A stretch of 64,000 nt of DNA from the NCBI RefSeq assembly GCF_022370635.2, contig NZ_CP092362.2, forward strand, positions 3,038,001 through 3,102,000, in the 5' to 3' direction. Made by a program: the position numbers and the translations under genes. A model generated the notes under the pieces. The model searched no databases. It saw only the letters and a program-made list of their open reading frames with translations, and was not told the origin of the DNA. The stretch is from Mycolicibacterium crocinum. GTDB lineage: Bacteria > Actinomycetota > Actinomycetes > Mycobacteriales > Mycobacteriaceae. Below are positions 9,543 through 18,450 of this stretch, one piece after another. The number at the start of each line of letters is the position of its first letter. Within the stretch, counting starts at the first letter, position 1.

Positions 9543-9558
9543 TCGAACAGTAGTTCGA
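9543..9558 (-). promoter_or_regulatory. LexA/SOS box (TCGAAC-N4-GTTCGA) with embedded -10
   Basis: The site reads TCGAACAGTAGTTCGA, a perfect match to the mycobacterial SOS box. On the minus strand the TACTGT inside it (9547-9552) is a -10 ending 7 nt from the HNH ATG. LexA bound here would block RNA polymerase directly. Confidence 0.88.
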
Positions 9559-9624
9559 TTGCCCGACAAGACTCGTCAGAATGTGACCCGTGTGGCCAAT
9601 GGGTCTAAAGAAATTTTCGGGGCG

Positions 9625-11079
9625 TCAGCTCGGGTAGCGCCGGGGCGTGAACACCGTGTCGCCGTACCACTGAGTTTGCGACGAGCCGACGATCAGCAAG
9701 CAGCGCATGTCCACGTCAGCCGGGTCCAGATCACCCAGGCGCACGACCGTCACCGACTCGTGCGGACCGGATACGTCCCGGCCGATCACCACCGGCGTGC
9801 CCGGCTCGCGGTGCTCGAGCAGCAGCTCGCGCATCGCGGCGACCTGCCAGGTGCGGCTCTTCGACGCCGGGTTGTAAATCGCCAGCACCAGATCCGCCTC
9901 GGCGGCGGCCGAGAGCCGCGACGCGATGATGTCCCACGGCTTGAGCCGATCGGACAGTGAGATCACCGCGTAGTCGTGACCCAGCGGCGCGCCGACCCGG
10001 CTGGCGACGGCTTGGGCGGCCGTCATCGCCGGGATCACCCGCACCGGCACATTCGGCCACTGTTTGGCCTCCTCGAGCACCGCGGTGGCCATCGCGAACA
10101 CGCCCGGATCGCCGGAGGAGACCACCGCGACCGCATGTCCCTGCTCGGCCAGCTCGCAGGCCAGCCGCGCCCGGGCGGGTTCGTCGGTGTTGTCACTGGG
10201 ATGACGACGCTGCCCGGCCCGTGCCGGCACCCGGTCCAGATACGGGCCGTAGCCGATCAGGTCGGTGGCGGCGGCCAGCTCGGTGCGACTCTGCGGCGTC
10301 ATCCAGTCCACGTCGCCCGGGCCCAGGCCCACCACCGTCACGCCGCCGGTGGCGGGCTTCGCGCGCTCGCCACCCGGCAGGATCGCCAGTGAGAAATACG
10401 GCACGGACTCGTCGTCGACCTCACCGGCCGGCAGCACCCGCTGTGCGTCGGTGCTCGCCCGCTCGACGTAGAACGCCTCGCCCAACCGGCCTGCCATCGA
10501 AAGGGCCTCGCGCACTTGAGGATACGTCCGACCCAGCTTCATCACCACCGCCGCATCGGCGTCCGCGAGCCGACGGGCCAGCTCCCGTACCGGCATCGTC
10601 CCCGGCAGCACCGAGAGCACCTCGTCGCCGGTCACCAGCGGAGTGGAGATGGCTGCCGAGGCGGCGCTCACCGACGTCACGCCCGGGATGATCACCGCGC
10701 TGAACCGCTCGGTCAGCCTGGTGTGCATATGCATGTAGGAGCTGTAGAACAGCGGGTCACCCTCGGCGAGCAGCGCGACATCACGCCCGGCGGCCAGGTG
10801 AGCGGCGATCCGCTCGGCGGCCTCGCGGTAGAAGTCCTCCATCGCGCCGGCATAGCCGCCGGGATGTCCGGTGGTCTCGGTGGTCACCGGGTAGACGAGG
10901 TGCTCCTCGATCTGGCCGTCGCGCAGATACGGCTCGGCGATGCGCCGGGCGATGCTGCGTCCGTGCCGAGCGCTGTGATAGGCGACGACGTCGGCCGCGC
11001 CGATGATGCGGGCGGCCTTGACCGTTACCAGCTCCGGATCACCCGGGCCCAGGCCGACGCCGTACAACACACCCGTCAT
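9625..11079 (-). CDS. cobIJ: Fused precorrin-2 C20-methyltransferase / precorrin-3B C17-methyltransferase CobIJ
   Basis: 484 residues, two tetrapyrrole methylase domains in one chain. Domain 1 (residues 1-240, CobI) opens with [16 protein letters not shown] and has [14 protein letters not shown]. Domain 2 (about 245-484, CobJ) restarts with [15 protein letters not shown] and has [13 protein letters not shown] and the typical [14 protein letters not shown]. CobI makes precorrin-3A; CobJ methylates C-17 and completes ring contraction to precorrin-4. The fusion is the normal mycobacterial form (Rv2066). It overlaps cobH by 4 nt at its start and is the last gene of the cobG-cobH-cobIJ operon. Confidence 0.95.
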   Translation of the reverse strand: MTGVLYGVGLGPGDPELVTVKAARIIGAADVVAYHSARHGRSIARRIAEPYLRDGQIEEHLVYPVTTETTGHPGGYAGAMEDFYREAAERIAAHLAAGRDVALLAEGDPLFYSSYMHMHTRLTERFSAVIIPGVTSVSAASAAISTPLVTGDEVLSVLPGTMPVRELARRLADADAAVVMKLGRTYPQVREALSMAGRLGEAFYVERASTDAQRVLPAGEVDDESVPYFSLAILPGGERAKPATGGVTVVGLGPGDVDWMTPQSRTELAAATDLIGYGPYLDRVPARAGQRRHPSDNTDEPARARLACELAEQGHAVAVVSSGDPGVFAMATAVLEEAKQWPNVPVRVIPAMTAAQAVASRVGAPLGHDYAVISLSDRLKPWDIIASRLSAAAEADLVLAIYNPASKSRTWQVAAMRELLLEHREPGTPVVIGRDVSGPHESVTVVRLGDLDPADVDMRCLLIVGSSQTQWYGDTVFTPRRYPS

Positions 11080-11702
11080 TCCCGCTCACTCGCAATCGCA
11101 TTCACGGCGGCCGCTGCCATCGCGCTGCCGCCCCGGCGTCCCGTCACCACGAGATACTCCATGCCCCGGGGCCGATCGATCAGTTCCTGTTTGGACTGCG
11201 CCGAGCCGACGAACCCCACCGGTCCGCCCAGTACCGACACCGGGCCGGGCACGCCGTCGTCGATGAGTTCCAGCAGCCGGAACAGGGCAGTGGGGGCGTT
11301 GCCGATCGCGACGACGGCCCCGGCCAGCCGGTCGGCCCACAGCTCCACCCCGGCCGCCGAGCGGGTATTGCCACTGCGTTGGGCGAGTTCGGGCGCCCGC
11401 GGATCGGCCACCAGTGACACCACGTCGTTGCCTGCGGGCAGCCGGGCGGCGGTGATCCCGGCCGCGACCATCGACGAGTCGCACAAGATCGGCGCCCCGG
11501 CCAACAGGGCGGCATGCGTTGCGGCGACCACACCGGGGGTGAAGGCCACGTGCTCGGCCACGTCCACCTGCCCGCAGGTGTGGATTAGCCGGACGACCAC
11601 ACGCGCGACATCTTCGGGAAACGGCGTCAGGTCGGCTTCGGCGCGAATCGTCGCAAACGACTGCCGATAGATCTCGGCGGCGTCGCGAATGTAGTCGAGC
11701 AC
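11076..11702 (-). CDS. cobH: Precorrin-8X methylmutase CobH
   Basis: 208 residues. Moves the C-11 methyl group to C-12, turning precorrin-8x into hydrogenobyrinate. Hallmarks: [17 protein letters not shown] with the catalytic His, [15 protein letters not shown], and [18 protein letters not shown]. The C-terminus carries the [12 protein letters not shown] motif. It lies 16 nt after cobG and overlaps cobIJ by 4 nt. Confidence 0.95.
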   Translation of the reverse strand: MLDYIRDAAEIYRQSFATIRAEADLTPFPEDVARVVVRLIHTCGQVDVAEHVAFTPGVVAATHAALLAGAPILCDSSMVAAGITAARLPAGNDVVSLVADPRAPELAQRSGNTRSAAGVELWADRLAGAVVAIGNAPTALFRLLELIDDGVPGPVSVLGGPVGFVGSAQSKQELIDRPRGMEYLVVTGRRGGSAMAAAAVNAIASERE

Positions 11703-11718
11703 TGCAACACCCTACGAC

Positions 11719-12831
11719 CTACCGTTCGACAGGCCGGAACCCCTCCGCCGTCGCCACGAACACCTGACCTGCTGGAGGGCTGCCACACGCTCGCTCGCAG
11801 CCCACGTAGTGCACGCGTTCGTCGATGTCCTCTTCCAGTGCCACCCGGGTCGCCTCCGCGCGCACGTCGGCCAGCGATTTCTCACACCCCGGGCTGCCCA
11901 CGCAGGCGCTGATGTCCAGCCACGGCGAGTTTTCGTCGAACACCAACCCCATCGGGGCCAGCACCCGCAGCGCGGTGTCGGCGACGCCCTCGTCGAGGTC
12001 GCATACCAGCAGCGAGCGCCACGGCGTGATGACCACCGGCGCTTCGACGGCCGCGACGAACTCGGCCTGCCGGGCCTGCAGGACACCCAGCGGGATCGCC
12101 GCCCCCAGAGCCACCCGCCCGTCGTCCTGCATGATCCAGCCGACCGGCGGGCGCAGCAGCGGCGGATACTCCGCTCCCGGTGTGGCGGTCACCGCGAAAC
12201 CCGTCAACAACGGCGATAGATCATCCAATTCGGCTATCCGCCAGGCCTTTCCGCGGATCTCGACGAAGCGGCGTGCCACCGTGATCAGTGTCGGTACCAC
12301 GTCGTCGCCGCCTAGCCGGATGCCGGAGTCACGGCCGACCAGCAGCAGCGCCACCCCGTCGGCGTGCACGTGCACACCGGCGTCGGCGCCCAGTCCGGAG
12401 ATGTCACCGCGACCGTCGTCGATCCCGAACAGGAACCGGCCGGGCAGCCGCTGCAATTCCGGATCGGCCCGGATGGCGGCGTCCAACTCGCTGACCCAGG
12501 GCCGCACATCGGCCAGTCCACCGACCCGGCCGGACAGCGGTGAGGCGACGATATTGCGCACCCGTTCGTGGGTGGGCGACGGCAGCAGGCCCGCGGCGGC
12601 CGCGGCCTCGGCGACCGCCGCCGGGTCGCGCACCCCACGCAGCTGCAGATTGCCCCGCACCGTGAGTTCCAGCGTGCCGTTGCCGAACTCGGTGGCCGTG
12701 TGCGCCAGTACTTCCAGTTGGTCGGCCGCGATCATTCCGCCGGGCAACCGCAACCGGGCTAGCGCGCCGTCGGCCGCCTGGTGCACCTGCAGGGCACCGG
12801 GGCAGGCGTCGTCGTCGCGCAAACGCTTCAC
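11719..12831 (-). CDS. cobG: Precorrin-3B synthase CobG
   Basis: 370 residues, close to the usual size. An O2-dependent monooxygenase related to sulfite/nitrite reductases; it makes precorrin-3B and so defines the aerobic cobalamin route. An N-terminal ferredoxin-like half (DGALARLRLPGG, then LELTVRGNLQLRG) is followed by the iron-sulfur ligands ACVGSPGCEKS and VGCERACGS near the C-terminus. The GTG at 12831 is chosen because a TACGGT -10 ends 6 nt upstream; the longer open frame would run into the divergent monooxygenase. First gene of the reverse operon. Confidence 0.92.
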   Translation of the reverse strand: MKRLRDDDACPGALQVHQAADGALARLRLPGGMIAADQLEVLAHTATEFGNGTLELTVRGNLQLRGVRDPAAVAEAAAAAGLLPSPTHERVRNIVASPLSGRVGGLADVRPWVSELDAAIRADPELQRLPGRFLFGIDDGRGDISGLGADAGVHVHADGVALLLVGRDSGIRLGGDDVVPTLITVARRFVEIRGKAWRIAELDDLSPLLTGFAVTATPGAEYPPLLRPPVGWIMQDDGRVALGAAIPLGVLQARQAEFVAAVEAPVVITPWRSLLVCDLDEGVADTALRVLAPMGLVFDENSPWLDISACVGSPGCEKSLADVRAEATRVALEEDIDERVHYVGCERACGSPPAGQVFVATAEGFRPVER

Positions 12832-12837
12832 CCGTCC

Positions 12838-12843
12838 ACCGTA
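12838..12843 (-). promoter_or_regulatory. Leaderless -10 element (TACGGT) of cobG
   Basis: TACGGT on the minus strand ends 6 nt before the cobG GTG. The divergent -10 for the flavin monooxygenase begins 7 nt away, so the whole two-way promoter fits in 30 nt. Confidence 0.6.
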
Positions 12844-12849
12844 CGGGCG

Positions 12850-12855
12850 TATGTT
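12850..12855 (+). promoter_or_regulatory. Leaderless -10 element (TATGTT) of the flavin monooxygenase operon
   Basis: TATGTT ends 6 nt before the ATG at 12862, consistent with a leaderless transcript running into the moxR3 operon. Confidence 0.6.
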
Positions 12856-12861
12856 CGGGCC

Positions 12862-14319
12862 ATGGCGACGGCTGCCACACCGCGGGTGGGAATCATCGGC
12901 GCGGGAATGTCCGGCCTGTGCATGGCCATGAAGCTCCAAGACGCCGGCATCGACTCGTTCGTCGTCTACGAGCAGGCCGCCGATGTCGGTGGAACCTGGC
13001 GGGACAACACCTATCCCGGACTGCACTGCGACATCCCATCGCCGTTTTACAGCTACTCGTTCTTTCCGAACTCCGAGTGGTCACGGATGCTGCCGCCGGG
13101 CGGCGAGATTCAGCAGTATCTACGCCGGGTCGCCGACGAACGCGGCATCCGCCGTCACATTCGTTTCGGCACCGAGGTGACCGCCGCCCGATACTGCGAC
13201 GGTCGATGGCGGGTGAGCACCGACTCCGGGGACGACGAATACGACGTACTCGTCACCGCGACCGGATTCCTGCGAGTGCCACGCGTGGCCGAGATTTCAG
13301 GCCGGGAGAGCTTCGCGGGACCGGCTTTTCACTCCGCCCGATGGGATCATTCGGTTGACCTGCAGGACAAGCGGATCGGCCTGATCGGAACCGGCTCCAC
13401 CGGAGTCCAGATCGTCGCCGAACTCGGCGGAAAAGTCGCGCAGCTCAAGGTTTTTCAACGAACAGCGCAGTGGGTGCTGCCGTTTCCGAATCTGCGTTTC
13501 ACCCGGCTGCGTCGCGAGACGATCCGCAGATTTCCCGCGGTCGCTCGACCGGGATACGCGTTCTGGTCACGGCTCATCTCCACGATCTACGGCCGCGCAC
13601 CGATTCAGCCCGGTCCCGCGCGAAGCTACTTCCACACCATGTGCCGGCTCAATCTGCGGCTCTCGGTGCGGGACCGAACCCTGCGGCGCAAGCTGACCCC
13701 GGACTATCAGGCCATGTGCAAGCGCCTGATCATCTCCGGGCACTACTACCGGTCGATCCAGAAACCGGGCGTCGAGGTGGTCAGCGATGCGATCGACCAC
13801 ATCGAGCCGCGGGGCATTGTGACCGCCGACAGCACGCTGCATGAGGTCGACGTGCTGGTGTTCGCGACGGGGTTCGACGCCCGCGCCTACGTGCGGCCGA
13901 TGTCGATCGTCGGCGAGAACGGCACGACCCTCGACGAAGTGTGGGCCGACGGGCCGCATGCCTACCGATCGATCGCAGTGCCCGGCTTCCCGAACCTGTT
14001 CATGCTGATGGGTCCGCACTCGCCGATCGCGAACCAGTCGCTGGTACCGGTCGCCGAGGACCAGGCAGACTACGCGATGTGGTGGATCGAGCAGATCCGG
14101 GCGGGACGGGTGGCCAGCGCCGCGCCCACCGAGGCGGCCACGAAAACCTACAACGAGGACATCAAAGCGGCTCTGCCGCAAACGATCTGGGCCAGCGGAT
14201 GCAACAGCTGGTATATCGGCAAAGACGGCCTGCCTGAGGTCTTCCCCTGGCACCCGGGCCGGCACCGAGAACTGTTGCGCGGACCGGTGGTCGCCGACTT
14301 CGAGGTCCGAACGCCCTGA
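12862..14319 (+). CDS. Flavin-containing (Baeyer-Villiger-type) monooxygenase
   Basis: 485 residues. FAD-binding GxGxxG motif at the N-terminus (VGIIGAGMSGLCMAM) and a second Rossmann motif for NADPH in the middle (IGLIGTGSTGVQIVAEL). The text VGGTWRDNTYPGLHCDIPSPFYSYSF shows the GGTW/YPG hallmarks of class B flavoprotein monooxygenases. Such enzymes oxygenate ketones or heteroatoms; the substrate is unknown. The ATG at 12862 fits a leaderless promoter. The stop lies 2 nt before the DUF4129 gene, so it may lead the moxR3 operon transcript, though a functional link is not obvious. Confidence 0.85.
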   Translation: MATAATPRVGIIGAGMSGLCMAMKLQDAGIDSFVVYEQAADVGGTWRDNTYPGLHCDIPSPFYSYSFFPNSEWSRMLPPGGEIQQYLRRVADERGIRRHIRFGTEVTAARYCDGRWRVSTDSGDDEYDVLVTATGFLRVPRVAEISGRESFAGPAFHSARWDHSVDLQDKRIGLIGTGSTGVQIVAELGGKVAQLKVFQRTAQWVLPFPNLRFTRLRRETIRRFPAVARPGYAFWSRLISTIYGRAPIQPGPARSYFHTMCRLNLRLSVRDRTLRRKLTPDYQAMCKRLIISGHYYRSIQKPGVEVVSDAIDHIEPRGIVTADSTLHEVDVLVFATGFDARAYVRPMSIVGENGTTLDEVWADGPHAYRSIAVPGFPNLFMLMGPHSPIANQSLVPVAEDQADYAMWWIEQIRAGRVASAAPTEAATKTYNEDIKAALPQTIWASGCNSWYIGKDGLPEVFPWHPGRHRELLRGPVVADFEVRTP

Positions 14320-14321
14320 CA

Positions 14322-15281
14322 ATGACCGGAACCAGGAAAGCCAGAGTGCGGGCCACCGCACTGGTGGCGCTGGTCATGCTGCTCGGGATCGCCGTACGGG
14401 GGCGGCTACCCGGTGCCCAGCCGACCGAGCGGCCGCAACCGGGCGACAGCACCGGCAGCCTGCTCGGACTGCTGACTCTGGTGGTGGCCTGCCTGCTCGT
14501 GGTCCTCGTGTCGATCGTGGCCAAGTTGCGTGATCCGCAGCGCGCCAAGCAAGCCGCGCGCTCGCACGTGCCTGGCGGCGGTGGTGGGATCGGAGTGCGA
14601 CAGAGCTGGCGTTTCGTGTTGGTGATCGCTGGGGCCATCCTGGCCTGGCTGTTGATGGCCGCACTGTTCGCGCAGCTGCGCCTACCGCAGCTGGGGGACG
14701 GTCCGCCACCGGCTCAGCCCGGACCGGCGCCAACCGGCACCGCGCCGCCTGGCCAACCCGGCGCTTCGCGCCCACCCGCGCCCGAGCCGGACGCCACTGA
14801 CCCGGTCTTCTGGTATCTCGTGGTCAGTTTCGCGGCCCTGCTGGTCGTGATGCTGGGCGGGGCGGTCCTGCTGCGGGTACGCGAACGCCGCCGACTGGAG
14901 CCGGAATCGGCGGCCGACGACGGCGGCCCGACCGATCCCGCGCCGCAGGGCCCGGGATCCCTTGCCCTGGCGGCCGAGCGCGGCCTGGCCGAGGTCGGCG
15001 ACCTCAGCCGTGAACCCCGAGAGGCCATCATCGCGTGTTACGCGGCAATGGAACACGCACTGGCCAACGCCCCCGGCGCGGCCCCGCAGGAGTCCGACAC
15101 CCCGTCGGAGGTGCTGGCGCGTGCCGTCGAGCACGAGGCGATTCATGCCGACAGCGCAACCGAACTCGTGACGCTGTTCGCCGAGGCACGGTTCTCCACG
15201 CACGTGATGAACGAGGGACATCGGGAGACCGCCGAACGGGCCCTCCGCCTGGTTCTCGACGAGCTGCGGAGCCGGGTGTGA
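14322..15281 (+). CDS. DUF4129 membrane protein (Rv3166c-like)
   Basis: 319 residues, the same length as Rv3166c. Three hydrophobic segments (about residues 5-25, 45-65 and 95-120) plus a fourth near 160-185 are separated by a Pro-rich loop (PPPAQPGPAPTG). The C-terminal DUF4129 region contains EAIIACYAAMEHALAN and FAEARFSTHVMNEGH. DUF4129 proteins accompany MoxR/DUF58 genes. The stop overlaps the next start. Confidence 0.8.
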   Translation: MTGTRKARVRATALVALVMLLGIAVRGRLPGAQPTERPQPGDSTGSLLGLLTLVVACLLVVLVSIVAKLRDPQRAKQAARSHVPGGGGGIGVRQSWRFVLVIAGAILAWLLMAALFAQLRLPQLGDGPPPAQPGPAPTGTAPPGQPGASRPPAPEPDATDPVFWYLVVSFAALLVVMLGGAVLLRVRERRRLEPESAADDGGPTDPAPQGPGSLALAAERGLAEVGDLSREPREAIIACYAAMEHALANAPGAAPQESDTPSEVLARAVEHEAIHADSATELVTLFAEARFSTHVMNEGHRETAERALRLVLDELRSRV

Positions 15282-15754
15282 TCCGGCTGGTGGCCGGCGG
15301 GCTGGTTCTGGTCGCGGGGGCGGAAGTGCTCGCGCTGGTTCTGGGCGCGCGGCACTGGGTTCTGCCGGCGGCCGGGCTCGCGCTCGTGGTGTTCCTGCTC
15401 GCCACCCGCCTGACCGTCGATGCGGCACAGCGCCGTCCGGCGGCCGACGGAATCACCGACGACCCGGCGGAGGCGTTGCGGCGCTGGCGATCTCGCACCG
15501 AGTCGACGGTCCAGTGGGCGGATTCGACCAGGGAAGACTGGGACCGGCATCTGCGTCCGCGACTCGCGCGCGAATTCGTGCTCGCCACCCGGCAGCGCGA
15601 TCCGACTGCGTTACAGGCCACCGGACGGATCGTGTTCGGCGACGACCTCTGGGGCTGGGTGGACCCCAACAACATCGTGCGGACACGGGGACGTGAGCCC
15701 GGACCGGGGTACGCCACGCTCGAGGAGATCCTGCGACGGATGGAAAACCTATGA
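15278..15754 (+). CDS. Conserved membrane protein of the moxR3 operon (Rv3165c-like)
   Basis: 158 residues with two N-terminal hydrophobic helices (GGLVLVAGAEVLALVLGA, then VLPAAGLALVVFLLAT). A soluble tail follows (RRWRSRTESTVQWADSTRE and FGDDLWGWVDPNN). The GTG at 15278 overlaps the DUF4129 stop and gives the length expected for Rv3165c. The final codons overlap the moxR3 ATG. Function unknown; assumed to work with the MoxR/DUF58 pair. Confidence 0.8.
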   Translation: MIRLVAGGLVLVAGAEVLALVLGARHWVLPAAGLALVVFLLATRLTVDAAQRRPAADGITDDPAEALRRWRSRTESTVQWADSTREDWDRHLRPRLAREFVLATRQRDPTALQATGRIVFGDDLWGWVDPNNIVRTRGREPGPGYATLEEILRRMENL

Positions 15755-16713
15755 CGATGCCCGCCCCCGCGATGACAGCCCAGTGCGAAGCGGTGCTCGA
15801 CGAGATCGAGCGGGCTGTGGTCGGGAAACGCGCCGCGCTCACGCTGATTCTGACCACGGTGCTGGCCGGCGGCCACGTGCTGATCGAAGATCTGCCCGGC
15901 ATGGGCAAGACGTTGATCGCACGGTCGTTCGCGGCGGCACTCGGCCTGCGCTTCACCCGCGTGCAGTTCACTCCAGATCTGCTGCCCGCCGACCTGCTCG
16001 GCTCGACGATCTACGACATGCAGTCGGGCAGATTCGAGTTTCGACCCGGCCCGATCTTCACCAACCTGCTGATGGCCGACGAGATCAACCGCACCCCACC
16101 CAAGACCCAGGCCGCGCTGCTGGAGGCGATGGCCGAACGCCAAGTCAGCATCGACGGCCAAACCCACCGGCTGCCCACGCCGTTCATCGTGCTGGCCACC
16201 GACAACCCGATCGAATACGAGGGCACCTACCCGCTGCCGGAAGCACAACTGGATCGGTTCGCGGTCAAGGTCGCGCTGAAGTACCTCTCCGAGACCGAGG
16301 AAGCGTCAATGCTGCGCCGCCGTCTGGAGCGCGGATCGGCCGAGGCAACCGTCAATCAGGTGGTGGACGCCGAAAGTCTCCTGGCGATGCGGGAATCCGT
16401 CGAGCAGGTGTCCGTGCACGACGACGTCCTGCACTACGTGGTGTCGCTGGCGACGGCCACCCGCAGTCACCCCCAGGTCGCGGTCGGCGCCAGCCCCCGC
16501 GCCGAACTCGACCTGGTCCAGCTGGCCCGTGCCCGTGCGCTGGTCTCCGGCCGGGACTACGTGATCCCCGAGGACGTCAAGGCGCTCGCCGTCCCGGCGA
16601 TCGCCCACCGCATCAGCTTGCGGCCGGAGATGTGGGTGCGCAGCGTGCATGGATCCGACGTCGTCGAGCAACTGCTGCGACGACTGCCGGTGCCCCGGGC
16701 TCGCGGGCAATGA
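15751..16713 (+). CDS. moxR3: MoxR-family AAA+ ATPase MoxR3
   Basis: 320 residues. An AAA+ chaperone-like ATPase. Walker A is EDLPGMGKTLIARSF, Walker B is LLMADEINRTPPKTQAALLEAM, sensor 1 is FIVLATDNPIEYEGTYPLPEA, and the C-terminal lid domain contains GASPRAELDLVQLARA. MoxR proteins act on DUF58/VWA partners encoded next door. The gene order DUF4129 - small membrane protein - MoxR - DUF58 - membrane protein equals Rv3166c to Rv3162c in M. tuberculosis, which is why I call it MoxR3. Confidence 0.9.
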   Translation: MTMPAPAMTAQCEAVLDEIERAVVGKRAALTLILTTVLAGGHVLIEDLPGMGKTLIARSFAAALGLRFTRVQFTPDLLPADLLGSTIYDMQSGRFEFRPGPIFTNLLMADEINRTPPKTQAALLEAMAERQVSIDGQTHRLPTPFIVLATDNPIEYEGTYPLPEAQLDRFAVKVALKYLSETEEASMLRRRLERGSAEATVNQVVDAESLLAMRESVEQVSVHDDVLHYVVSLATATRSHPQVAVGASPRAELDLVQLARARALVSGRDYVIPEDVKALAVPAIAHRISLRPEMWVRSVHGSDVVEQLLRRLPVPRARGQ

Positions 16714-17951
16714 CGGACGGCACCCGTTCCGTCGATGCCGTATTACATTGGCGGGCATCGGCATTGACGCGGGCGATCGCCACCTGCGTCGGTGTGGCGC
16801 TGGCCGTCGCGGTGATCGCCTCGCGCTCGCAGCTGATCGCATTCGTGGCGCCGATGCTCGGTGTGCTGGCCACGATCGGCTGGCAGCGCAAGCCGATGAC
16901 GGTGTCGGTGACCGGCGAGCCGGCCATGGCGCGCTGCTTCGAGAACGAACGCGAGCAACTCCGCGCAGAACTGACCGATCGCGCCGCCGACGCAACATTG
17001 GAACTCGAGGCAGTCCCCGGCTTGGACACCGAGACGATCGCGGCCGACGGGCGCCGCGTCACGGTCGCCGCGCAGGCGCAGCGGTGGGGCCGCTACCCGC
17101 TTCGGGTCCGGGTGCGGCTCGATGCGGCGGGCGGTCTGCTCAGCGGGACCGGCACCGTCGACGCCGCCGACCTATTCGTGTTCCCGGTGGCGCCTCCGCA
17201 ACCGACCGGCCTGCCGCGCACCGAACTGCCCGATCGCCTCGGCACCCACCTGACCCGACACATCGGTCCGGGGGTCGAATTCGCCGACATCCGTCCCTAC
17301 CTGCCCGGCGACCAGCTGCGTGCGGTGAACTGGGCGGTCAGCGCCCGCCGCGGCAGCCTGCACGTCACCGAACGGCTCACCGACCGGGCCGCCGACGTCG
17401 TGGTGCTCGTCGACATGAGCGCCCAACCCGCCGGCCCTGCCACCGCGGCCACCGAACGGTCGCTGCGCGGCGCGACGCAGGTGGTGCAGACCGCGCTGCG
17501 CAACGGGGACCGGGCCGGCATCGTCGGGCTCGGCGGCCGTCGGCCCCGCTGGCTGGGCGCCGACATCGGCCGGCGCCAGTTCTACCGGGTGCTCGACGCG
17601 GCGCTCGGGGTCGGCAGCGAATACCAGGACACCGCAGGCACATTGGCGCCCCGGGCGGCCGTCCCGCCGGGTGCGGTCGTCGTCGCGTTCTCGACATTGC
17701 TGGACACCGAGTTCGCACTCGCTCTGATCGACTTGTCCAAACGGGGGCACACCGTGGTGGCGGTGGACGTCTTGGAAGGCTGGCCGTTCGACGACAACGA
17801 GCCGATCCTGCAACGGATGTGGGCGTTGCAGCGCTCGTCGATGTACCGCGACATGAAAGTGATCGGTGTCGACGTGGTGCCCTGGCCGACCGGGATCACC
17901 CTCGATCAGGCGATGAGCCTGGTGCCCGACCGGGGCAGGCGGTCGTCATGA
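16710..17951 (+). CDS. DUF58 domain protein (Rv3163c-like)
   Basis: 413 residues. Two N-terminal membrane helices (about 20-40 and 45-60), a beta-rich middle region, then the DUF58 core ADIRPYLPGDQLRAVNWAVSARR. A VWA-like strand with the metal-site start DVVVLVDMSAQP comes next. Partner of the upstream MoxR ATPase. The ATG at 16710 overlaps the moxR3 stop (ATGA). A much longer open frame upstream is only a shadow of moxR3. Confidence 0.87.
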   Translation: MTDGTRSVDAVLHWRASALTRAIATCVGVALAVAVIASRSQLIAFVAPMLGVLATIGWQRKPMTVSVTGEPAMARCFENEREQLRAELTDRAADATLELEAVPGLDTETIAADGRRVTVAAQAQRWGRYPLRVRVRLDAAGGLLSGTGTVDAADLFVFPVAPPQPTGLPRTELPDRLGTHLTRHIGPGVEFADIRPYLPGDQLRAVNWAVSARRGSLHVTERLTDRAADVVVLVDMSAQPAGPATAATERSLRGATQVVQTALRNGDRAGIVGLGGRRPRWLGADIGRRQFYRVLDAALGVGSEYQDTAGTLAPRAAVPPGAVVVAFSTLLDTEFALALIDLSKRGHTVVAVDVLEGWPFDDNEPILQRMWALQRSSMYRDMKVIGVDVVPWPTGITLDQAMSLVPDRGRRSS

Positions 17952-18367
17952 CGTCGCGGCGGCTCGTGGCGGCACTGTTCGGGGTGGCGATGACCGCGGC
18001 GGCGGCGGTCGGTGCCGACCATCGCGGGCTGATCGCGGCCGCGGTGGCGTTGATCGCGATTCTTGCCGGGCTGTTTGTGCGGGCCGTTGCGACCGCGGCA
18101 GTCCTGGCGGTGGTGTGCCTCGTCGCGCTGACCGAGTCGCATCCGATGCTGGCCGCGACCTCGGGGGTGTGCGCAACGGCCTATCTGGTGTTGACCTATG
18201 CCACGCTCACCCGGGCGACGGCGGTCGGGATCGCCGGCTTCGCGATCGTCGGAGCCCTGGCCACCGTGGTCCCCGCCGGCCTGCCCTGGCTGCCGCTTCT
18301 GGCCCCGGTCGCCGTCGTCGCCGCCGTCGGCGTCGCGTTGAGTCCCTACCTGAATCCGGGGGACTGA
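17948..18367 (+). CDS. Small multi-pass membrane protein (Rv3162c-like)
   Basis: 139 residues, almost entirely hydrophobic, with four to five predicted helices (for example LIAAAVALIAILAGLFVRAV and LPLLAPVAVVAAVGVAL). Its ATG overlaps the DUF58 stop and it ends the moxR3 operon. No domain recognised. The position corresponds to Rv3162c. Confidence 0.75.
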   Translation: MTSRRLVAALFGVAMTAAAAVGADHRGLIAAAVALIAILAGLFVRAVATAAVLAVVCLVALTESHPMLAATSGVCATAYLVLTYATLTRATAVGIAGFAIVGALATVVPAGLPWLPLLAPVAVVAAVGVALSPYLNPGD

Positions 18368-18407
18368 GTCTTTCGCCTCGGCATCGCGGAGCGGTCCGGA
18401 CCTAGAT

Positions 18408-18423
18408 TGTACTTGACAGTACA
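18408..18423 (+). promoter_or_regulatory. Palindromic operator TGTACT-N4-AGTACA upstream of the peroxiredoxin-like/TetR operon
   Basis: A perfect 6+4+6 inverted repeat. It contains a TTGACA hexamer (18413-18418) that could be a -35, although no clear -10 follows at 17 nt; TAGATT at 18403-18408 is an alternative -10. The site lies 27 nt before the first gene. The most likely binder is the TetR protein encoded second in the operon. Confidence 0.65.
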
Positions 18424-18450
18424 GTTTTCACCGGAGAGGGTGGAGTTGCG

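Noticed and set aside
15420..16709. Long N-terminal extension of the DUF58 protein
   Set aside because: It overlaps moxR3 completely. The ATG at 16710 coupled to the moxR3 stop fits the family.
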